Assembly (NCBI RefSeq): GCF_014633365.1
Contig: NC_068344.1
Coordinates: 36,578,670 to 36,642,669, forward strand
DNA from: Diospyros lotus
Taxonomy: Eukaryota > Streptophyta > Magnoliopsida > Ericales > Ebenaceae
DNA: 64,000 bases
Reading direction: 5' to 3'
Made by a program: the position numbers and the translations under genes
Notes under the pieces: model-generated
Database searches by the model: none
Told to the model about the DNA's origin: nothing
Seen by the model: the letters and a program-made list of their open reading frames with translations, nothing else
In this document: in pieces, positions 1 through 10,592 of the stretch
Position numbering within the stretch: position 1 is the first letter of the stretch
How the letters are laid out: each line of letters begins with the position of its first letter

Positions 1-847
1 ATATTACACAGCACAGACTCTCCACTATTTTAATTTGCAGTTAAGTTAAATTAATGTTTTATTATTTTCTCTAACTAGAATAATAATTTAAAAAAAATTA
101 TTAAAAATCTATCACATCTCATTAGTAGTTAACTATTAAATAATATTAAATGATTGGTGAATTGTAAAATTATTTTTTTTTAGATATAAGAAAAAAATGA
201 ATAAAATAAAATACCAATTAAAAATCAGAAATACATGCGTTTCCTGAATTCTGGAATTCGAAAAATCCACTAATACATACAATATTTACTTACACACTAA
301 TTCGGAAAATCAGGGATTCTTTGGAGTTTCCAACTTCTCAAACCCTTAGAAACACACACTAATACATACAAGATTTAGATTTACTTGTGTGTGATGTTAT
401 TTTTTTAAGTAGTTGTTATTTTTTTCGTCAAACTCTTTCCAATTCATTGTAAATATTTGAGTGTAGTAATCCATGGCTAACTTCGACCCGCTGATATTTT
501 AAGAAGAAATGGCTGAATAATGATGGGTGTGAAACAAGAGGAATGAGTGACCTTAAGAAAAAAATAAATTTTTAATTTTCAATAGTGGGTATGAAATAAT
601 AAATAATTACGATGGACAACAAAGAGGAAATTATAAAGTTTATCGGTGGAAGAAAGTACAATGGCAGGTGATTGTTTAATGTGAGTGGTTGAGTAATGAA
701 GATCATGGGTAAAATTGAATTTTTTTTAGAGCTATTTTAGATATATTGAAAAGTGGCTGCACGGAGTAAAACCGTGGTTACAAATAGTAGTGAAATTATA
801 TATTTTAGTCCGAACCTAACCATGGAAAATCCCTTCTCGTAAACCCT
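1..847. other. AT-rich upstream flank, no gene seen
   Basis: Very AT-rich DNA with no open frame of interest. The last few hundred bases must hold the TIM17 promoter, but I cannot single out a TATA box with confidence. Confidence 0.5.
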
Positions 848-848
<1 letters not shown>

Positions 849-881
<33 letters not shown>

Positions 882-887
882 CCTCTG
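849..887 (+). repeat. CT microsatellite in the TIM17 5' leader
   Basis: A run of about 13 CT units followed by CCTCCCTCTG ends about 15 bases before the TIM17 start codon. Pyrimidine (CT)n tracts are common in plant 5' leaders. Length polymorphism is likely. Confidence 0.85.
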
Positions 888-901
888 TAATCGATCTGCC
901 C

Positions 902-1522
902 ATGGGAACACCGGAGACGTCAAGGGAACCCTGCCCGGACCGGATCCTGGATGACGTCGGTGGCGCTTTCGGGATGGGGGCGGTTGGCGGCTCCGCCTTC
1001 CACTTCCTGAAGGGTGTCTACAACTCCCCAAAGGGCGAGCGCCTGATCGGCGGCTCGCAGGCCGTGAGGATGAACGCGCCGCGCATCGGGGGCAGCTTCG
1101 CCGTGTGGGGCGGGCTGTTCTCGGCCTTTGACTGCACCATGGTCTACGCCCGCCAGAAGGAAGACCCTTGGAATTCCATCATCGCCGGCGCCGCCACCGG
1201 CGGCTTCCTCCAGATGCGCCAGGGCCTGCCCGCCGCCTCGCGCTCCGCTCTGTTCGGCGGTGTCCTCCTCGCGCTGATCGAAGGCGCTGGAATCATGCTC
1301 AACAAGGTCCTCAGTCCGCCGCAGAACTTGCCGATCATGTTCGAAGACCCCATGCCTAACGCTAACATTCCTGCCGGTGCTCAGGCTTCCGAACCTTCGT
1401 CAGCCTGGTTCGGAGGGTGGTTTGGCGGGAAGAAAGAGGAAGCGAAGCCGGCCGGTGGAGTCAAGACTGAGATCCTGGAGAGTTTTGAGTCGCCCATACC
1501 ACCGACCTTCGAGTTCAAGTGA
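902..1522 (+). CDS. TIM17: Mitochondrial inner membrane translocase subunit TIM17
   Basis: Single-exon gene for a 206-aa TIM17, a core membrane subunit of the TIM23 complex that moves presequence proteins across the mitochondrial inner membrane. The protein starts MGTPETSREPCPDRILDDVG, the conserved N-terminus of the family. The PRAT signature G-x2-F-x10-R-x3-D-x6-AG-x3-G is complete at about residues 71-97. Four Gly/Ala-rich membrane segments can be seen, near residues 18-36, 63-79, 89-107 and 112-131. A hydrophilic tail of about 65 residues follows, rich in Pro, Gly and Lys and ending PTFEFK; such tails are typical of plant TIM17. The start is the first ATG after the CT-rich leader. GC content and codon use stand out sharply from the AT-rich flanks. 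I see no defect. The particular paralogue (TIM17-1, -2 or -3) cannot be told. Confidence 0.95.
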   Translation: MGTPETSREPCPDRILDDVGGAFGMGAVGGSAFHFLKGVYNSPKGERLIGGSQAVRMNAPRIGGSFAVWGGLFSAFDCTMVYARQKEDPWNSIIAGAATGGFLQMRQGLPAASRSALFGGVLLALIEGAGIMLNKVLSPPQNLPIMFEDPMPNANIPAGAQASEPSSAWFGGWFGGKKEEAKPAGGVKTEILESFESPIPPTFEFK

Positions 1523-2670
1523 GAATCTGGGGAAACTAGATTTTGTTATTCAGATATTTTTTTTGCGAGTTTTGGGTCTTCATTTTGTCGGGGATTGCAT
1601 CGAGTGTATTATTTTTGTTGCTATTATTAATTTTCTTAATATTATCTGCCATAGTCGATAGCCAATGTATACTTCTGTAGACTAACTCAATTGTCTGAAG
1701 CCGGGTGGTTTTATGATTATAGATTCCATAACAGGTAAAAGAAATCTTTTGTTTGCTTCTTGGGTTAAAACTTCATAAAGCTATAATTTGGTTAGTTTTA
1801 CAGTATTTCCCTCTGCCAGATCGAGTTATAACTCTGAGATACTAAATACCAGGGACATATTTCGGCCAAAAAAAGAAGTAAAAGAAACATTAACCACATA
1901 CACCGATTTGTTTTATCTATACAACCATATATTCCTTCTTGCTACATGATGCTATTGCAATGAATGTTTGTCATTCGAGTGGCCTGAGATTTAACTCACT
2001 ATGTTGAGTATGTGGTTTTGTTTTGGTTTAATTATCCGGGTTTAACTATTCTATTCTTTCTTTGATTCTTGTTTCTTCTTATTTGCAGTTTTTTGTAACT
2101 GAAAATCCCAACTAGTTGGGGCAATTAAATTTTCAAATTTGGGTTCAGTGTTTGTAGGACATTGCAATAGTTATGAAGTGTGGTAGTGGGGGGTTTCTCA
2201 ATGAACTTTCTGCATTTTTAGTGACAATTCAATGAGCCAAAGGTTTGAACTCATTTCTGGTAGAAAGTATGCATTTTGATGTATGCATAACATGTTTAGA
2301 TTTGTTCATCAAGGTAGCAATACACCACCTGGCTGCGTTCCAGCCTCTTTGTAGAAAAGCAAGGGAAATATTACATACAAATATCACCCTCTTTTTTATG
2401 GATGTTCTACTACTACTATTATTGTTGTTATCATTCTCATGGTGTATTTTTACCATGGCTCCTTAGAACCTGTTGTATTGCCTTGTTTTATGATTTAAAT
2501 GAAGAATAAAGCTTGTATATTTTTAATCTGTATTCTTTTAACTCTAAAGAGTTGTAAGATGCATTCAGAAATATTATGACAATATAAACAATGAAAGGCC
2601 AGCAGTCCGCTTTCACCAAACACAAGAGGCCTGGGATTAGTGAATTGAATTGCATTCCCTTGTGGAGGGA
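1523..2670. other. TIM17 3' flank, no further gene seen
   Basis: AT-rich sequence holding the TIM17 3' UTR and intergenic DNA. Short open frames on both strands have no recognisable product. The left end of the duplicated unit is at about 2671. Confidence 0.5.
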
Positions 2671-2738
2671 GCAAGAACACCTAAAAATTCAACCAAATAT
2701 ATAATTCAGGGTGCCCCCTTTAGAGTTGATTTATTCTC

Positions 2739-3328
2739 TGTGAAGTCATTTGTTTTTAGATTAGTTTCTGTTCTTAGTATTCCCTTTGGGAAGTCTGTTA
2801 GCATATTTTTCATTTTGTAATTTGTATTAGTTAGTTTGTTTCAAAGCTGCCCGGAAAATGGTTAAATCCGGTCAGGATAGGGGCAGTTAGTTGTAACTGC
2901 CTTGCCCGCCTCTATGCTTTATAAATAGGGGCTGGGAGGGCTCGGTTGTGTGTGAGATCTCAGGATTATCTTGTAAGGGTTGTGCGGGTGAGCTAGGCTG
3001 AGAGATTTTGTATTTCTCTTGGGATTTCTTCTCTTGGTAGTCTAGGGTTTTAGACTAAGGGAAAAGAGAGGGTTTCCTAGTTCATATAATTGCTGTAAAG
3101 TTGCCAAGATAGTGGAGATTTCATGGGCCTAAGGCAGTCTGGATGTAGGTCTCTTTTTTTAGACTGAACCAGGATAAAATCTTGTTTCTCTTGTTGTGTT
3201 TTATTGCTGTGTTCTATTCCTATTCTTGTTCTTCCTATCGAGTGATTGTGTGTATATTGTTTGGGGGTATAATCAGTGAGTCTTGAGGGGTAGTTTGCTG
3301 TAAGAGTGTTGCGGTCTTAAGGACTACA
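2739..3328 (+). mobile_element. Solo LTR, 590 bp, with 5-bp target duplication
   Basis: Begins TGTGAAG and ends GGACTACA, flanked by TTCTC on both sides (2734-2738 and 3329-3333). Duplication unit 2 has the intact empty site, ATTTATTCTCCTATTC, near 11017, so both borders are exact. A TATA-like CTTTATAAATAGG lies near 2918, as in an LTR promoter. No internal retroelement sequence remains, so this is a solo LTR left by LTR-LTR recombination, probably of a copia-type element. The family is not identified. Confidence 0.88.
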
Positions 3329-4779
3329 TTCTCCTATTCTTAGTCCCTTCCATGCCGGCCATGGAATTGAAGTTTTTATTTTCCATTTTTACCTTTTTGA
3401 GATCTATCAGTGCTGCAGAAGTCATTAAAAAATAGATCATGACTAATATAGAGCCCTCTTCATGCGAACTTTGCCAACTAAATTGTGAGCATTTTTGGTT
3501 ACTATTTTGAGCAAGAGTTTCACACTTGGTGTAATAAAAAATAAATTGTCTTTGGGGAGTTCAGGATGCTGAAATAATTTAGTCCTGGGCCTGGCAGGTT
3601 ATGAATGCCTTGTTGAATGATGTAAAGTTCTGTTGTTATACTGAATTCTTCATTCAGACAGTGGATGTTATGATCTTCACACTTTGCAGTTGGAGCATTA
3701 TGTTTGTTATTCAATACGCTGAGTTACTGTAGTAGCCTAGCAGAATACTGGAGTTTAACTAGGCAATAGTCGATCAAGATTTACCATCTCTATGTGTAGT
3801 TATTGGTATTTTAGGATAACTGTTGCACAGGTATACATGAAATATGTATTGTGAATAATATTTTACTTGTTTTATCTGTCCATTGTCGTGCAGCAGTTGC
3901 CTTTTCTTCTGAGCTCTGTTTTTTTTTTTTGGCATATACAATGTTATCTGACATGTTTAATCAGTTTATTTGAGCCTAGGAGTGAGTGTTTGGTCGGTTT
4001 GATTACCGAATCGATCAAATTACTTAAACTGAATAAACTAAACTTGTGTAAAAAATCAAACCATACTGATTGAATAGATTCTCAAATGAAACAAATTAAA
4101 TTTTTTTTTTTTAAAAAAAAACCTGACTGAAAAAAAAAGAAGAGAAAACTAGAGACAACCAAAAAGAAAACTGAACCGAAAAATCGAAAAAACAAAGTGT
4201 AAAAACGATATTGTTTTTGATATTTTAGTCGGTTTGATTATATTAGTTTTTTTCAATACGTAGATCGAGTTGCACTGAAATAATTGAAATTGTTAAATTT
4301 GAAAGTCAAATCAAATCGACTTATAATTTGAACCAAATTGAATTGAACGATTTTGGCCGATTTGATTAGGTTAGTTTGGTTTAATAGAAATGTTAGCTCA
4401 CCTCAGTAGCTGTTGGTATATACCTTGTAGTGACCATAATTAGGCTAATATGGTCTGGAATTGTGCACAAGGATGTTATGTTACAAAAGGTGAGAGAGTA
4501 TTCTGTTTCAGGTGGAGCTGCCTGGTTGATGATGTTCATGACGTCTTTGCATCAGTTCATTTTATTGCTGCAATGTTGAATGCTGCTAGTTTGCAAAGTT
4601 CAATCCATCTTTCATGTAACAGAGAATTGACACTGCTGTGGTTTAAGGAGACTCGATTTCTTTTCCTTGCTTTTGTTGCAAGTGTGAGACTTTCACCCTG
4701 TTCTGTGTTGGATTTTGGGTCCATCACACCTATAAGAACAATTGGTTTTGAGATGTGGGTGGGAAGCACCAGAAAGTTA

Positions 4780-5720
4780 AAAAAAAAATATAAAAAAATT
4801 AAATTTATATTTTTTTTCTTACACTTTTATGATTTTTCTTTTTTTGGTGCCATCACTCAAACTTTTAGTTATTTTGATTAGACTTATGAACGTGTATTTT
4901 TGAGTCAAATTAATTTTAATACTTTGATTTTTTTTCGTATAGTAATTTAATTTTTTTATTATTTTAATTATATTTATGAATTTATATTTTTTAGTTAATT
5001 CATTTTTTATATTTTGACTAATATTTTAAAAATCGAACTGAATCGGTGGCCTATCCGGTCCGGTTTAACTTAAAAGATCAATTGTCTTTCAACTCGGTCA
5101 AAATTCGATTGGACTGATGAACTGAAATTCGGATTGACTTCGATTTTTTTTATCCCTAACTTATTTTTAAATTTTAATTATTAATTAATTCTATAATAAC
5201 GTATATAGCAATTATATATAAAATATTAGTTGTATATTAGTTAATAATAACATTTTTTATAACAATATATGAAATATTAGTATTTTAAATATATATTTAA
5301 TATATATATTATTTAATTATAAAATATATATATGACATAATCCGATCGGATCATTCTAGTCTAACCGGTTGGACCAAGTGACCCGTGACCCAATTAATAG
5401 GGCGGTTCGCTTTCTGATTCGGTTTTTAAAACATTGATTTTGACGTGGACAGATTAAGACGTGTATTTTATTATTTTATTTTATTTTTTAATATATGAAA
5501 GTATAAGAATTAAATTAACACGGGAATATGTGTTAAAGGATATAGTCAAAATAATAAAAATTTTGAATGGTCATGTAAAAAAAAAATATATATATATAAT
5601 AATTAAATTAATTTAAAAATCAAGTTGAAGAGATAATCAAAATAATGAAAAATTTAGGTGATTATACAAAAAAAATTCGTGAAAACATAAGAAGAAAAAT
5701 ATACATTTGACTAAAAAAAA
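4780..5720. repeat. AT-rich fold-back repeat (unit 1 copy, interrupted by a MITE)
   Basis: AT-rich inverted repeat whose arms carry runs such as TTAGTTAATTNA...TTATATTTT and the complementary TATAAGARTTAAATTRAC. The hAT-like MITE sits in its centre. Relatives in this window lie at about 12490-12980, 21530-21770 and 32770-33140. Confidence 0.5.
5019..5436. mobile_element. hAT-like MITE, 418 bp, in duplication unit 1 only
   Basis: Flanked by the 8-bp direct repeat ATTTTGAC (5011-5018 and 5437-5444). Termini are inverted: TAATATTTTAAAAATCGAA on the left, and the complement of the right end reads CAATGTTTTAAAAACCGAA. An 8-bp duplication and these ends fit a non-autonomous hAT element. The matching place in unit 2 (near 12700) lacks it. 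It sits inside an AT-rich fold-back repeat. No coding capacity. Confidence 0.78.
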
Positions 5721-6101
5721 AAAGCAATAAACATCTGCCACCTTTAAGAAGAATTGTATTTTAGATAATTTTGTATCTTGTCTTTTGTAAATTTTAGTTA
5801 TTCAAGTGCAAATTTATTATTATTATTATTATTATTATTGTTATTGTCGTCTTTCATGAGGTTTAAGTATAATTGGTGCGTTGTTATACTTTAGTATTAT
5901 TAATCTCTTTAACTGGTTAAACTCAAAGTATCATACAAAACCGCATTAGATACCAGAATTAGAAAAACGACCAAGGCTTAGGAGAATCAAACTTAATTCC
6001 CAAGCTAACGAGGTTTACCCGTTAACAAAGGACCTCGGTTTTGGATAGAATTACGATTTTATCGGATAAATAGCGCCAGACATAACAGACAGGTGGAGGG
6101 C

Positions 6102-6188
6102 ATGAGGCTGCCACTGCTGCGTCAACTCCGTTCGCTCAACTCCAAGCCCCACTTCTACTCCTCAACTCTCTTCTCCGCCGCTTCATGA
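6102..6188 (+). CDS. 28-codon ORF: detached former transit peptide
   Basis: ATG at 6102 aligns with the true start of copy 2 (13366). It encodes MRLPLLRQLRSLNSKPHFYS followed by eight more residues. A 10-bp deletion relative to copy 2 (GGTCTCCGCC, present at 13444-13453) shifts the frame, and the ORF ends with TGA at 6186-6188. That stop overlaps the ATG of the main ORF as ATGA. If translated, this is an upstream ORF encoding only the old Arg-rich, acid-free targeting sequence. It may simply be a relic. Confidence 0.6.
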   Translation: MRLPLLRQLRSLNSKPHFYSSTLFSAAS

Positions 6189-7129
6189 CCGCCGCCGCAG
6201 GGCAGGTGTCTCCGTCGACCACCCGTCTGGGCTGGATCGGCACCGGCGTGATGGGCCGGTCCATGTGCGGCCACCTGATCAAGGCCGGCTACACCCTCAC
6301 CATCTTCACCCGCACCGCGTCCAAGGCCCAGGGCCTTATCGACGCCGGCGCCCACTGGGCCCCCTCCCCTATCGCCGTCGCCGCCCAATCCGACGTTGTC
6401 TTCTCCATCGTCGGCTACCCCTCCGACGTCCGCCACGTCCTCCTCCACCCCTCCTCCGGCGCCCTCGCCGGCCTTAACCCCGGCGGCGTCCTCGTCGACA
6501 TGACCACCTCCGAACCCTCCCTCGCCTCCGAAATCTCCGCCGCAGCCGCCTCCAAGTCCTGCTCCTCCATCGACGCCCCCGTCTCCGGCGGCGACCGCGG
6601 CGCCAAGAACGCCACCCTCTCCATCTTCGCCGGCGGCGACGAGCCCACCGTCCGCCGGCTCACCCCTATCTTCTCCCTCCTCGGCAAAGTCAACTACATG
6701 GGCGGGCCAGGCAAAGGCCAATTCGCGAAGCTCGCGAACCAAATCACCATCGCTTCGACGATGGTCGGCTTGGTGGAGGGATTGATTTATGCCCACAAAG
6801 CCGGCCTCGATTTATCCCTATATCTCGACGCAATTTCCACCGGAGCGGCCGGTTCCAAATTGCTTGACGTGCACGGAAGCAAGATATTGAAGAGGGACTT
6901 CGAGGCCGGATTCTTCGTCAGTCACTTCGTGAAGGATTTGGGAATTTGTTTGAAGGAATGTCAGAACATGGGTCTTGCTTTGCCTGGACTGGCTCTTGCC
7001 CAGCAGCTCTATCTTTCTCTGAAAGCTCATGGAGAAGGCGATTTGGGCACCCAAGCGCTCATTCTGGCTCTCGAGCGGCTCAACAATGTGTCACTGGAGT
7101 CTGCTGCTTCTTCGGCCGGGCAGGCTTAG
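6185..7129 (+). CDS. Glyoxylate/succinic semialdehyde reductase-like beta-hydroxyacid dehydrogenase, copy 1
   Basis: Intronless 314-aa protein of the NAD(P)-dependent beta-hydroxyacid dehydrogenase family (plant 3-hydroxyisobutyrate dehydrogenase-like 1 / GLYR group). The Rossmann motif GWIGTGVMG is near residue 16. TRT after strand beta-2 suggests NADP(H). The substrate loop DAPVSGGDRGAKN and the catalytic Lys in KLANQ are all present. It differs from copy 2 at ten residues over the shared 314. A 10-bp deletion upstream removes the in-frame link to the transit peptide, so translation must begin at the former Met32. The product would then be cytosolic, unless the gene is silent. The old start codon at 6102 now opens an upstream ORF that overlaps this ATG. 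Promoter-proximal DNA is shared with copy 2. A fully open frame after the deletion argues for recent damage or continued function. Confidence 0.88.
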   Translation: MTAAAGQVSPSTTRLGWIGTGVMGRSMCGHLIKAGYTLTIFTRTASKAQGLIDAGAHWAPSPIAVAAQSDVVFSIVGYPSDVRHVLLHPSSGALAGLNPGGVLVDMTTSEPSLASEISAAAASKSCSSIDAPVSGGDRGAKNATLSIFAGGDEPTVRRLTPIFSLLGKVNYMGGPGKGQFAKLANQITIASTMVGLVEGLIYAHKAGLDLSLYLDAISTGAAGSKLLDVHGSKILKRDFEAGFFVSHFVKDLGICLKECQNMGLALPGLALAQQLYLSLKAHGEGDLGTQALILALERLNNVSLESAASSAGQA

Positions 7130-7472
7130 ATGCAAACCGGTAAAACTTGCATCTTGATTGGAGAATTTGGACTTACAGTGTGTACTTTTTTTGTTTGTTA
7201 AAACATGTTTTGACTGGTGGGGATTGTATGGATCGAAGTTTCCTTTGATGAACAAGATAATCTTCCTGAAAATACTGTCTTGCATCTTATTGGGATCTTG
7301 CAATGATGCTAAATTTGGTCTAGACTTACTGATGTTTAAAGAGAGTTTTGGCCCTTTTGGGGAACTAGAACCAGAAGGGCACGTTTTGTTTTGAAGGTGA
7401 AATTGCAGCCAATCGGGCACTGCTGCTGATATGGCTGCACTTTCCCCTTCCTCCTGGCAGCGTGACAAGGCA

Positions 7473-7841
7473 TCAGCTGCTGCATTTTCCTTTCCTCTCC
7501 TGAACTGAATTACGCAGTCCACTGCCATGAGTTTGGTCATACTTTTTTTTCTGTAGTTGGGTGTGTAATCTCTGCTGCATTAAGAACTTCAGGCTTTCAT
7601 GATCTGTCCGGATAATAAACCTTCCTCCTTCCAAGTAGTGTCGCCACTTCTCTACTGCCATGAGGACTGCCATCAATTCTTTCTCATAAATACTGATGCC
7701 TTGGTGTCTTGGGGCTAGGGATTGGCTTAGGAAAGCTAGAGGCCTGCCTTCCCGTGAAAGAACTGCCCTTATACCATAGTTGCTAGCATCGGTCTCTAGC
7801 ACGAATGGTCTACTGAAGTTAGGTAGACCATGTACGAGCAC
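7473..7841 (-). pseudogene. Gypsy RNase H fragment
   Basis: Contains the RNase H entry motif FVLETDASNYGIRAVLSREG, then ISIYEKELMAVLMAVEKWRHYL and RTDHESLKFLM, all characteristic of Ty3/gypsy. Frame is lost near QKKKYDQ. The next frame continues with VIQFRRGKENAAADALSR to WLQ at the truncation point. Not functional. Confidence 0.85.
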
Positions 7842-8080
7842 TTCACTAAGTGCTTTCTTCAGCTACTCAAAGGCCTCCTCAGCCTTGGGGTTCCACTTGA
7901 AGCCTTCTTTTTTCAATAACTCCGTTAAGGGCTTGCTGATCAGGCCGTAGTTCTTCACAAACCTCTAGTAGTAACCGGTGAGCCCTAAGAACCCTCTTAG
8001 TGCCTTGATACAGGTGGGTTTAGGCCACGCTACCACAACCTCAATTTTCTTGGGATCAGTGTCCACCCCAGCTCTTGAAA

Positions 8081-8389
8081 TCACATGTCCCAGATATTCC
8101 ACCTATTTTTGTGCAAAAACGCACTTGATTGCTTGATGTACAATTGGTTGAATCTCAAGATCTCAAATGTAGCCCTAAGATGGTTTATGTGTTGATCAAA
8201 TGAAGGGCTATAGACTAGGATATTGTCAAAGAAGACCAACACAAATTTTCTGAGGTAGGGTTCAAAAAATTGGTTCATGAGTGCTTGGAATGTGGCTGGG
8301 GCATTGGTTAGGCCAAATGACATAATGGTGAATTCAAAATGGCCATGGTGGGTCTTGAAAGCTGTTTTGGGTATATCTTTTGGATCCAT
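8081..8389 (-). pseudogene. Gypsy reverse transcriptase, C-terminal part
   Basis: Reads MDPKDIPKTAFKTHHGHFEF, FGLTNAPATFQALMN and the catalytic-site region LVFFDNILVYS. The family motif is FxDD, so the second catalytic Asp has become Asn. Separated from the N-terminal RT part by a small deletion/frameshift near 8390. Dead enzyme. Confidence 0.85.
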
Positions 8390-8390
8390 C

Positions 8391-8807
8391 CTAATTTGAT
8401 GGTATCCTAATCTTAGTTAGGTCCACTTTAGAGAATATAGATGTGTTCTTGAGCTCATCTAAAATGTCCTCAATGATTGGTATTGAGAATTTCTCCTTGA
8501 TGGTAATGGCATTGAGTTGCCGATAATCGATACAAGAACGCCATGTACCATCTTTCCTTTTCACCGAAAGGACGGGTGAAGCAAATGGGCTATGGCTAGG
8601 TCTGATGATATCTTGGTTCAACATTTCTTTCACAAGTTTTTCAATCTTAGATTTGAGCTTAGGAGGGTAACGGTAGGATCTAATGTTCACTAGTTCAACA
8701 TTAGGTTGAAGGGGTATTGTGTTGTCTAGGGATCTTTTAGGCGGTAGGTTCTTAGGTTTTATGAAGAGGTCTTGGTATTCAACCAATAATGCATCAAGAC
8801 AAGCCAA
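8391..8807 (-). pseudogene. Gypsy reverse transcriptase, N-terminal part
   Basis: Contains the RT start region with [39 protein letters not shown] and [15 protein letters not shown], diagnostic for Ty3/gypsy RT. The frame ends just after KVDLTKIR, where the conserved stretch leading to the next fragment is missing. Confidence 0.85.
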
Positions 8808-9069
8808 TTCATGTACCTGCTAGGTGATAGCAGATGGTGGACTCCCATGTGTAGGACCCCCTTCACTCCCTTTGTCTAGTTGCTTCAATGGAAAATAGCT
8901 GAGCTACTTGGGACACCTTCCTTCTTATTAGTTGCTGTAATTTCTTCCCCTTGATCATCTTACATGTTCCCAATTCGATATTCCCCTGTAGTACCACTCT
9001 CCTTCCTTATCCAAGGTCACCTTTATTTTGTTGAAATCAAAACTGATTGAACTAACTCCCCTCATCCAA

Positions 9070-9423
9070 TCAACCCCAAACACAATGTGACACCCTCCCA
9101 ACTTCAATAGCCTCAAAATCTGCTTGGTACTCTTCCCCTTGTATTTCCCAGCAAAATCCCAAACATGCAGATTTGCTGATCATTCTGCTTCCATTGGCTA
9201 CTGTCACTGACAGTGGCTGTGTGCTGGCCAAAGGCCACTTCATCCTTTTGGTTGTACCCTTATCGATGAAACTGTGGGTACTTCCACTGTTTATCAAGAC
9301 TGTGAGAGGGTTGTCCTGTGCCTTCCTATCTACTTTGATAATTTTACTACTGGCCTTTCCTTTGATTGCATGTAAGGAAATAGCTCCCTTCCCTTCTTCT
9401 TCCTCTTCTTCTATCACGACCAT
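9070..9423 (-). pseudogene. Gypsy aspartic protease fragment
   Basis: LTVLINSGSTHSFIDKGT matches the retropepsin-like active site, normally (I/V)D(S/T)GSTHSFI. The catalytic Asp reads Asn here. The fragment follows an acidic, Glu-rich linker on the minus strand. Confidence 0.75.
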
Positions 9424-9630
9424 CTCCTATTCTTCTTCCTCTTCTTCTCCCTATAGTAGAAGCAACTGCTTCTTGTATTGGTGCGTGATGGTGTATATAT
9501 CCCCACATTTAAAACATAATCCCGCAGCCCTCCTTTGCTCAATGAACTTGTTCCTCTGTGGTAAACTCGGATTATGTACTGAATTTGCCATATACCTCAC
9601 CTCAATTCCTCCTTTGAAATTCTCCTTGTT

Positions 9631-10465
9631 CTACATCCTTCCTCTTGATAGTGCCATTCCTGGGTTAACCCCTCTCATTTGGCCCCTTTGTTTCTTCATC
9701 AATGCTTCTACCCCTAATTCTTGTAGCAAAGCATCCTCTGTTGCTTCTTGCACCGATCTAGGCCTCATCATTTTTACCATGGATCTGAGATCATCGTTCA
9801 ATCCATTGATAAAACTTGATACAAAATACTTCTCATTCATATAGGGATTTATGTTAAGCATGAGTGATTTCAGCTCTTCAAATTGAAGTTGGTACTCATG
9901 TACAGTCCCCATTTGTGTCTACTGTTCTTTGCCTTCCAAATCTCTCACAAATTCCCTTAGCAAACTCCTCCTCACTCTTGCCTATCCTTGGAACCAGACG
10001 TCGCCTACGTCATTCAGATATATTGCTGCCAGAGTAACCTTCTGGTCATCAGCCACTTGATGAATATTGAATAGCTTCTCGCACCTCCTAATCCACCACA
10101 CCAGTAATTCTAACTTAGGAATTGGGAAATTCGAATGATCGGAATTCACCGGAGCCTCAACCCTTCTGCCTGACACATTATCTCCAGTAGCTACCGGATC
10201 CGTTCCCAATTCCATGGATTCGACTCCTCCATGACTCGTACCAATACCTGGTAGTATGGGATCCAATCTCTCGAGGCGGAAAATCTAGGGATAGCCTTGC
10301 TAGTGCCTGGTTAGCGAACATCATCGCGAATTGTTGCATCTGATCTCGCACCATGTTGCTATGCTCTTGCATCTTTTCCCTAATCTGGTCTCGCATCTCC
10401 CCTTGCAACCGATCTAAGACGACTTCTAACTTCCTGTCAACGGCAACTCTGATTATATCTTCCAT
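9631..10465 (-). pseudogene. Gypsy gag fragments in three frames
   Basis: Three overlapping or adjacent minus-strand frames (10178-10465, 9982-10266, 9631-9912) together resemble a gag: N-terminal coiled region MEDIIRVAVDRKLEVVLDRL, then LVWWIRRCEKLFNIHQVADDQKVTLAAIYL, and GTVHEYQLQFEELKSLML with FINGLNDDLRSMV typical of the Retrotrans_gag domain. Frameshifts break it. Confidence 0.8.
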
Positions 10466-10577
10466 TCTATACCTCCATCATCGTTGCAGTTACTTGTTGT
10501 AACTGCATCTTCATCTGTTTCATCCGCATGCCATCGATCATTGCTCAAGATCATCGGAATTCATTGGCTAGGACTCT

Positions 10578-10590
10578 ACTCAGATACCAA
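10578..10590 (-). other. Gypsy primer-binding site
   Basis: Minus strand reads TTGGTATCTGAG just inside the LTR, close to TGGTATCAGAGC, the usual plant site complementary to initiator tRNA-Met. Confidence 0.65.
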
Positions 10591-10592
10591 TT

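Larger units (their letters stand above)
2671..7404. repeat. Tandem segmental duplication, unit 1
   Basis: From CAAGAACACC at about 2671 to GAAATTG at about 7404 the sequence matches 10954-14680 almost base for base, apart from indels and inserted elements. The unit holds non-coding upstream DNA plus the dehydrogenase gene copy 1 and its 3' flank. It contains a 590-bp solo LTR and a 418-bp MITE that unit 2 lacks. Immediately to its right lies a gypsy fragment, not the flank that follows unit 2. Confidence 0.93.

Noticed and set aside
4450..4881. 143-residue open frame in unit 1, with a related frame at 12149-12667 in unit 2
   Set aside because: The two copies share the frame because of the duplication. 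The changes I can see between them mostly alter the amino acid (V/F, L/I, R/Q, E/D), and the ends run into AT-rich repeats. Could be part of an untranslated transcript, but not a supported gene.
6155..6796. 213-residue open frame antisense to dehydrogenase copy 1 (and its twin at 13426-14070)
   Set aside because: Gly/Asp/Glu-rich, low complexity, and produced by the GC-rich codons of the sense gene. The dehydrogenase on the other strand explains the region.
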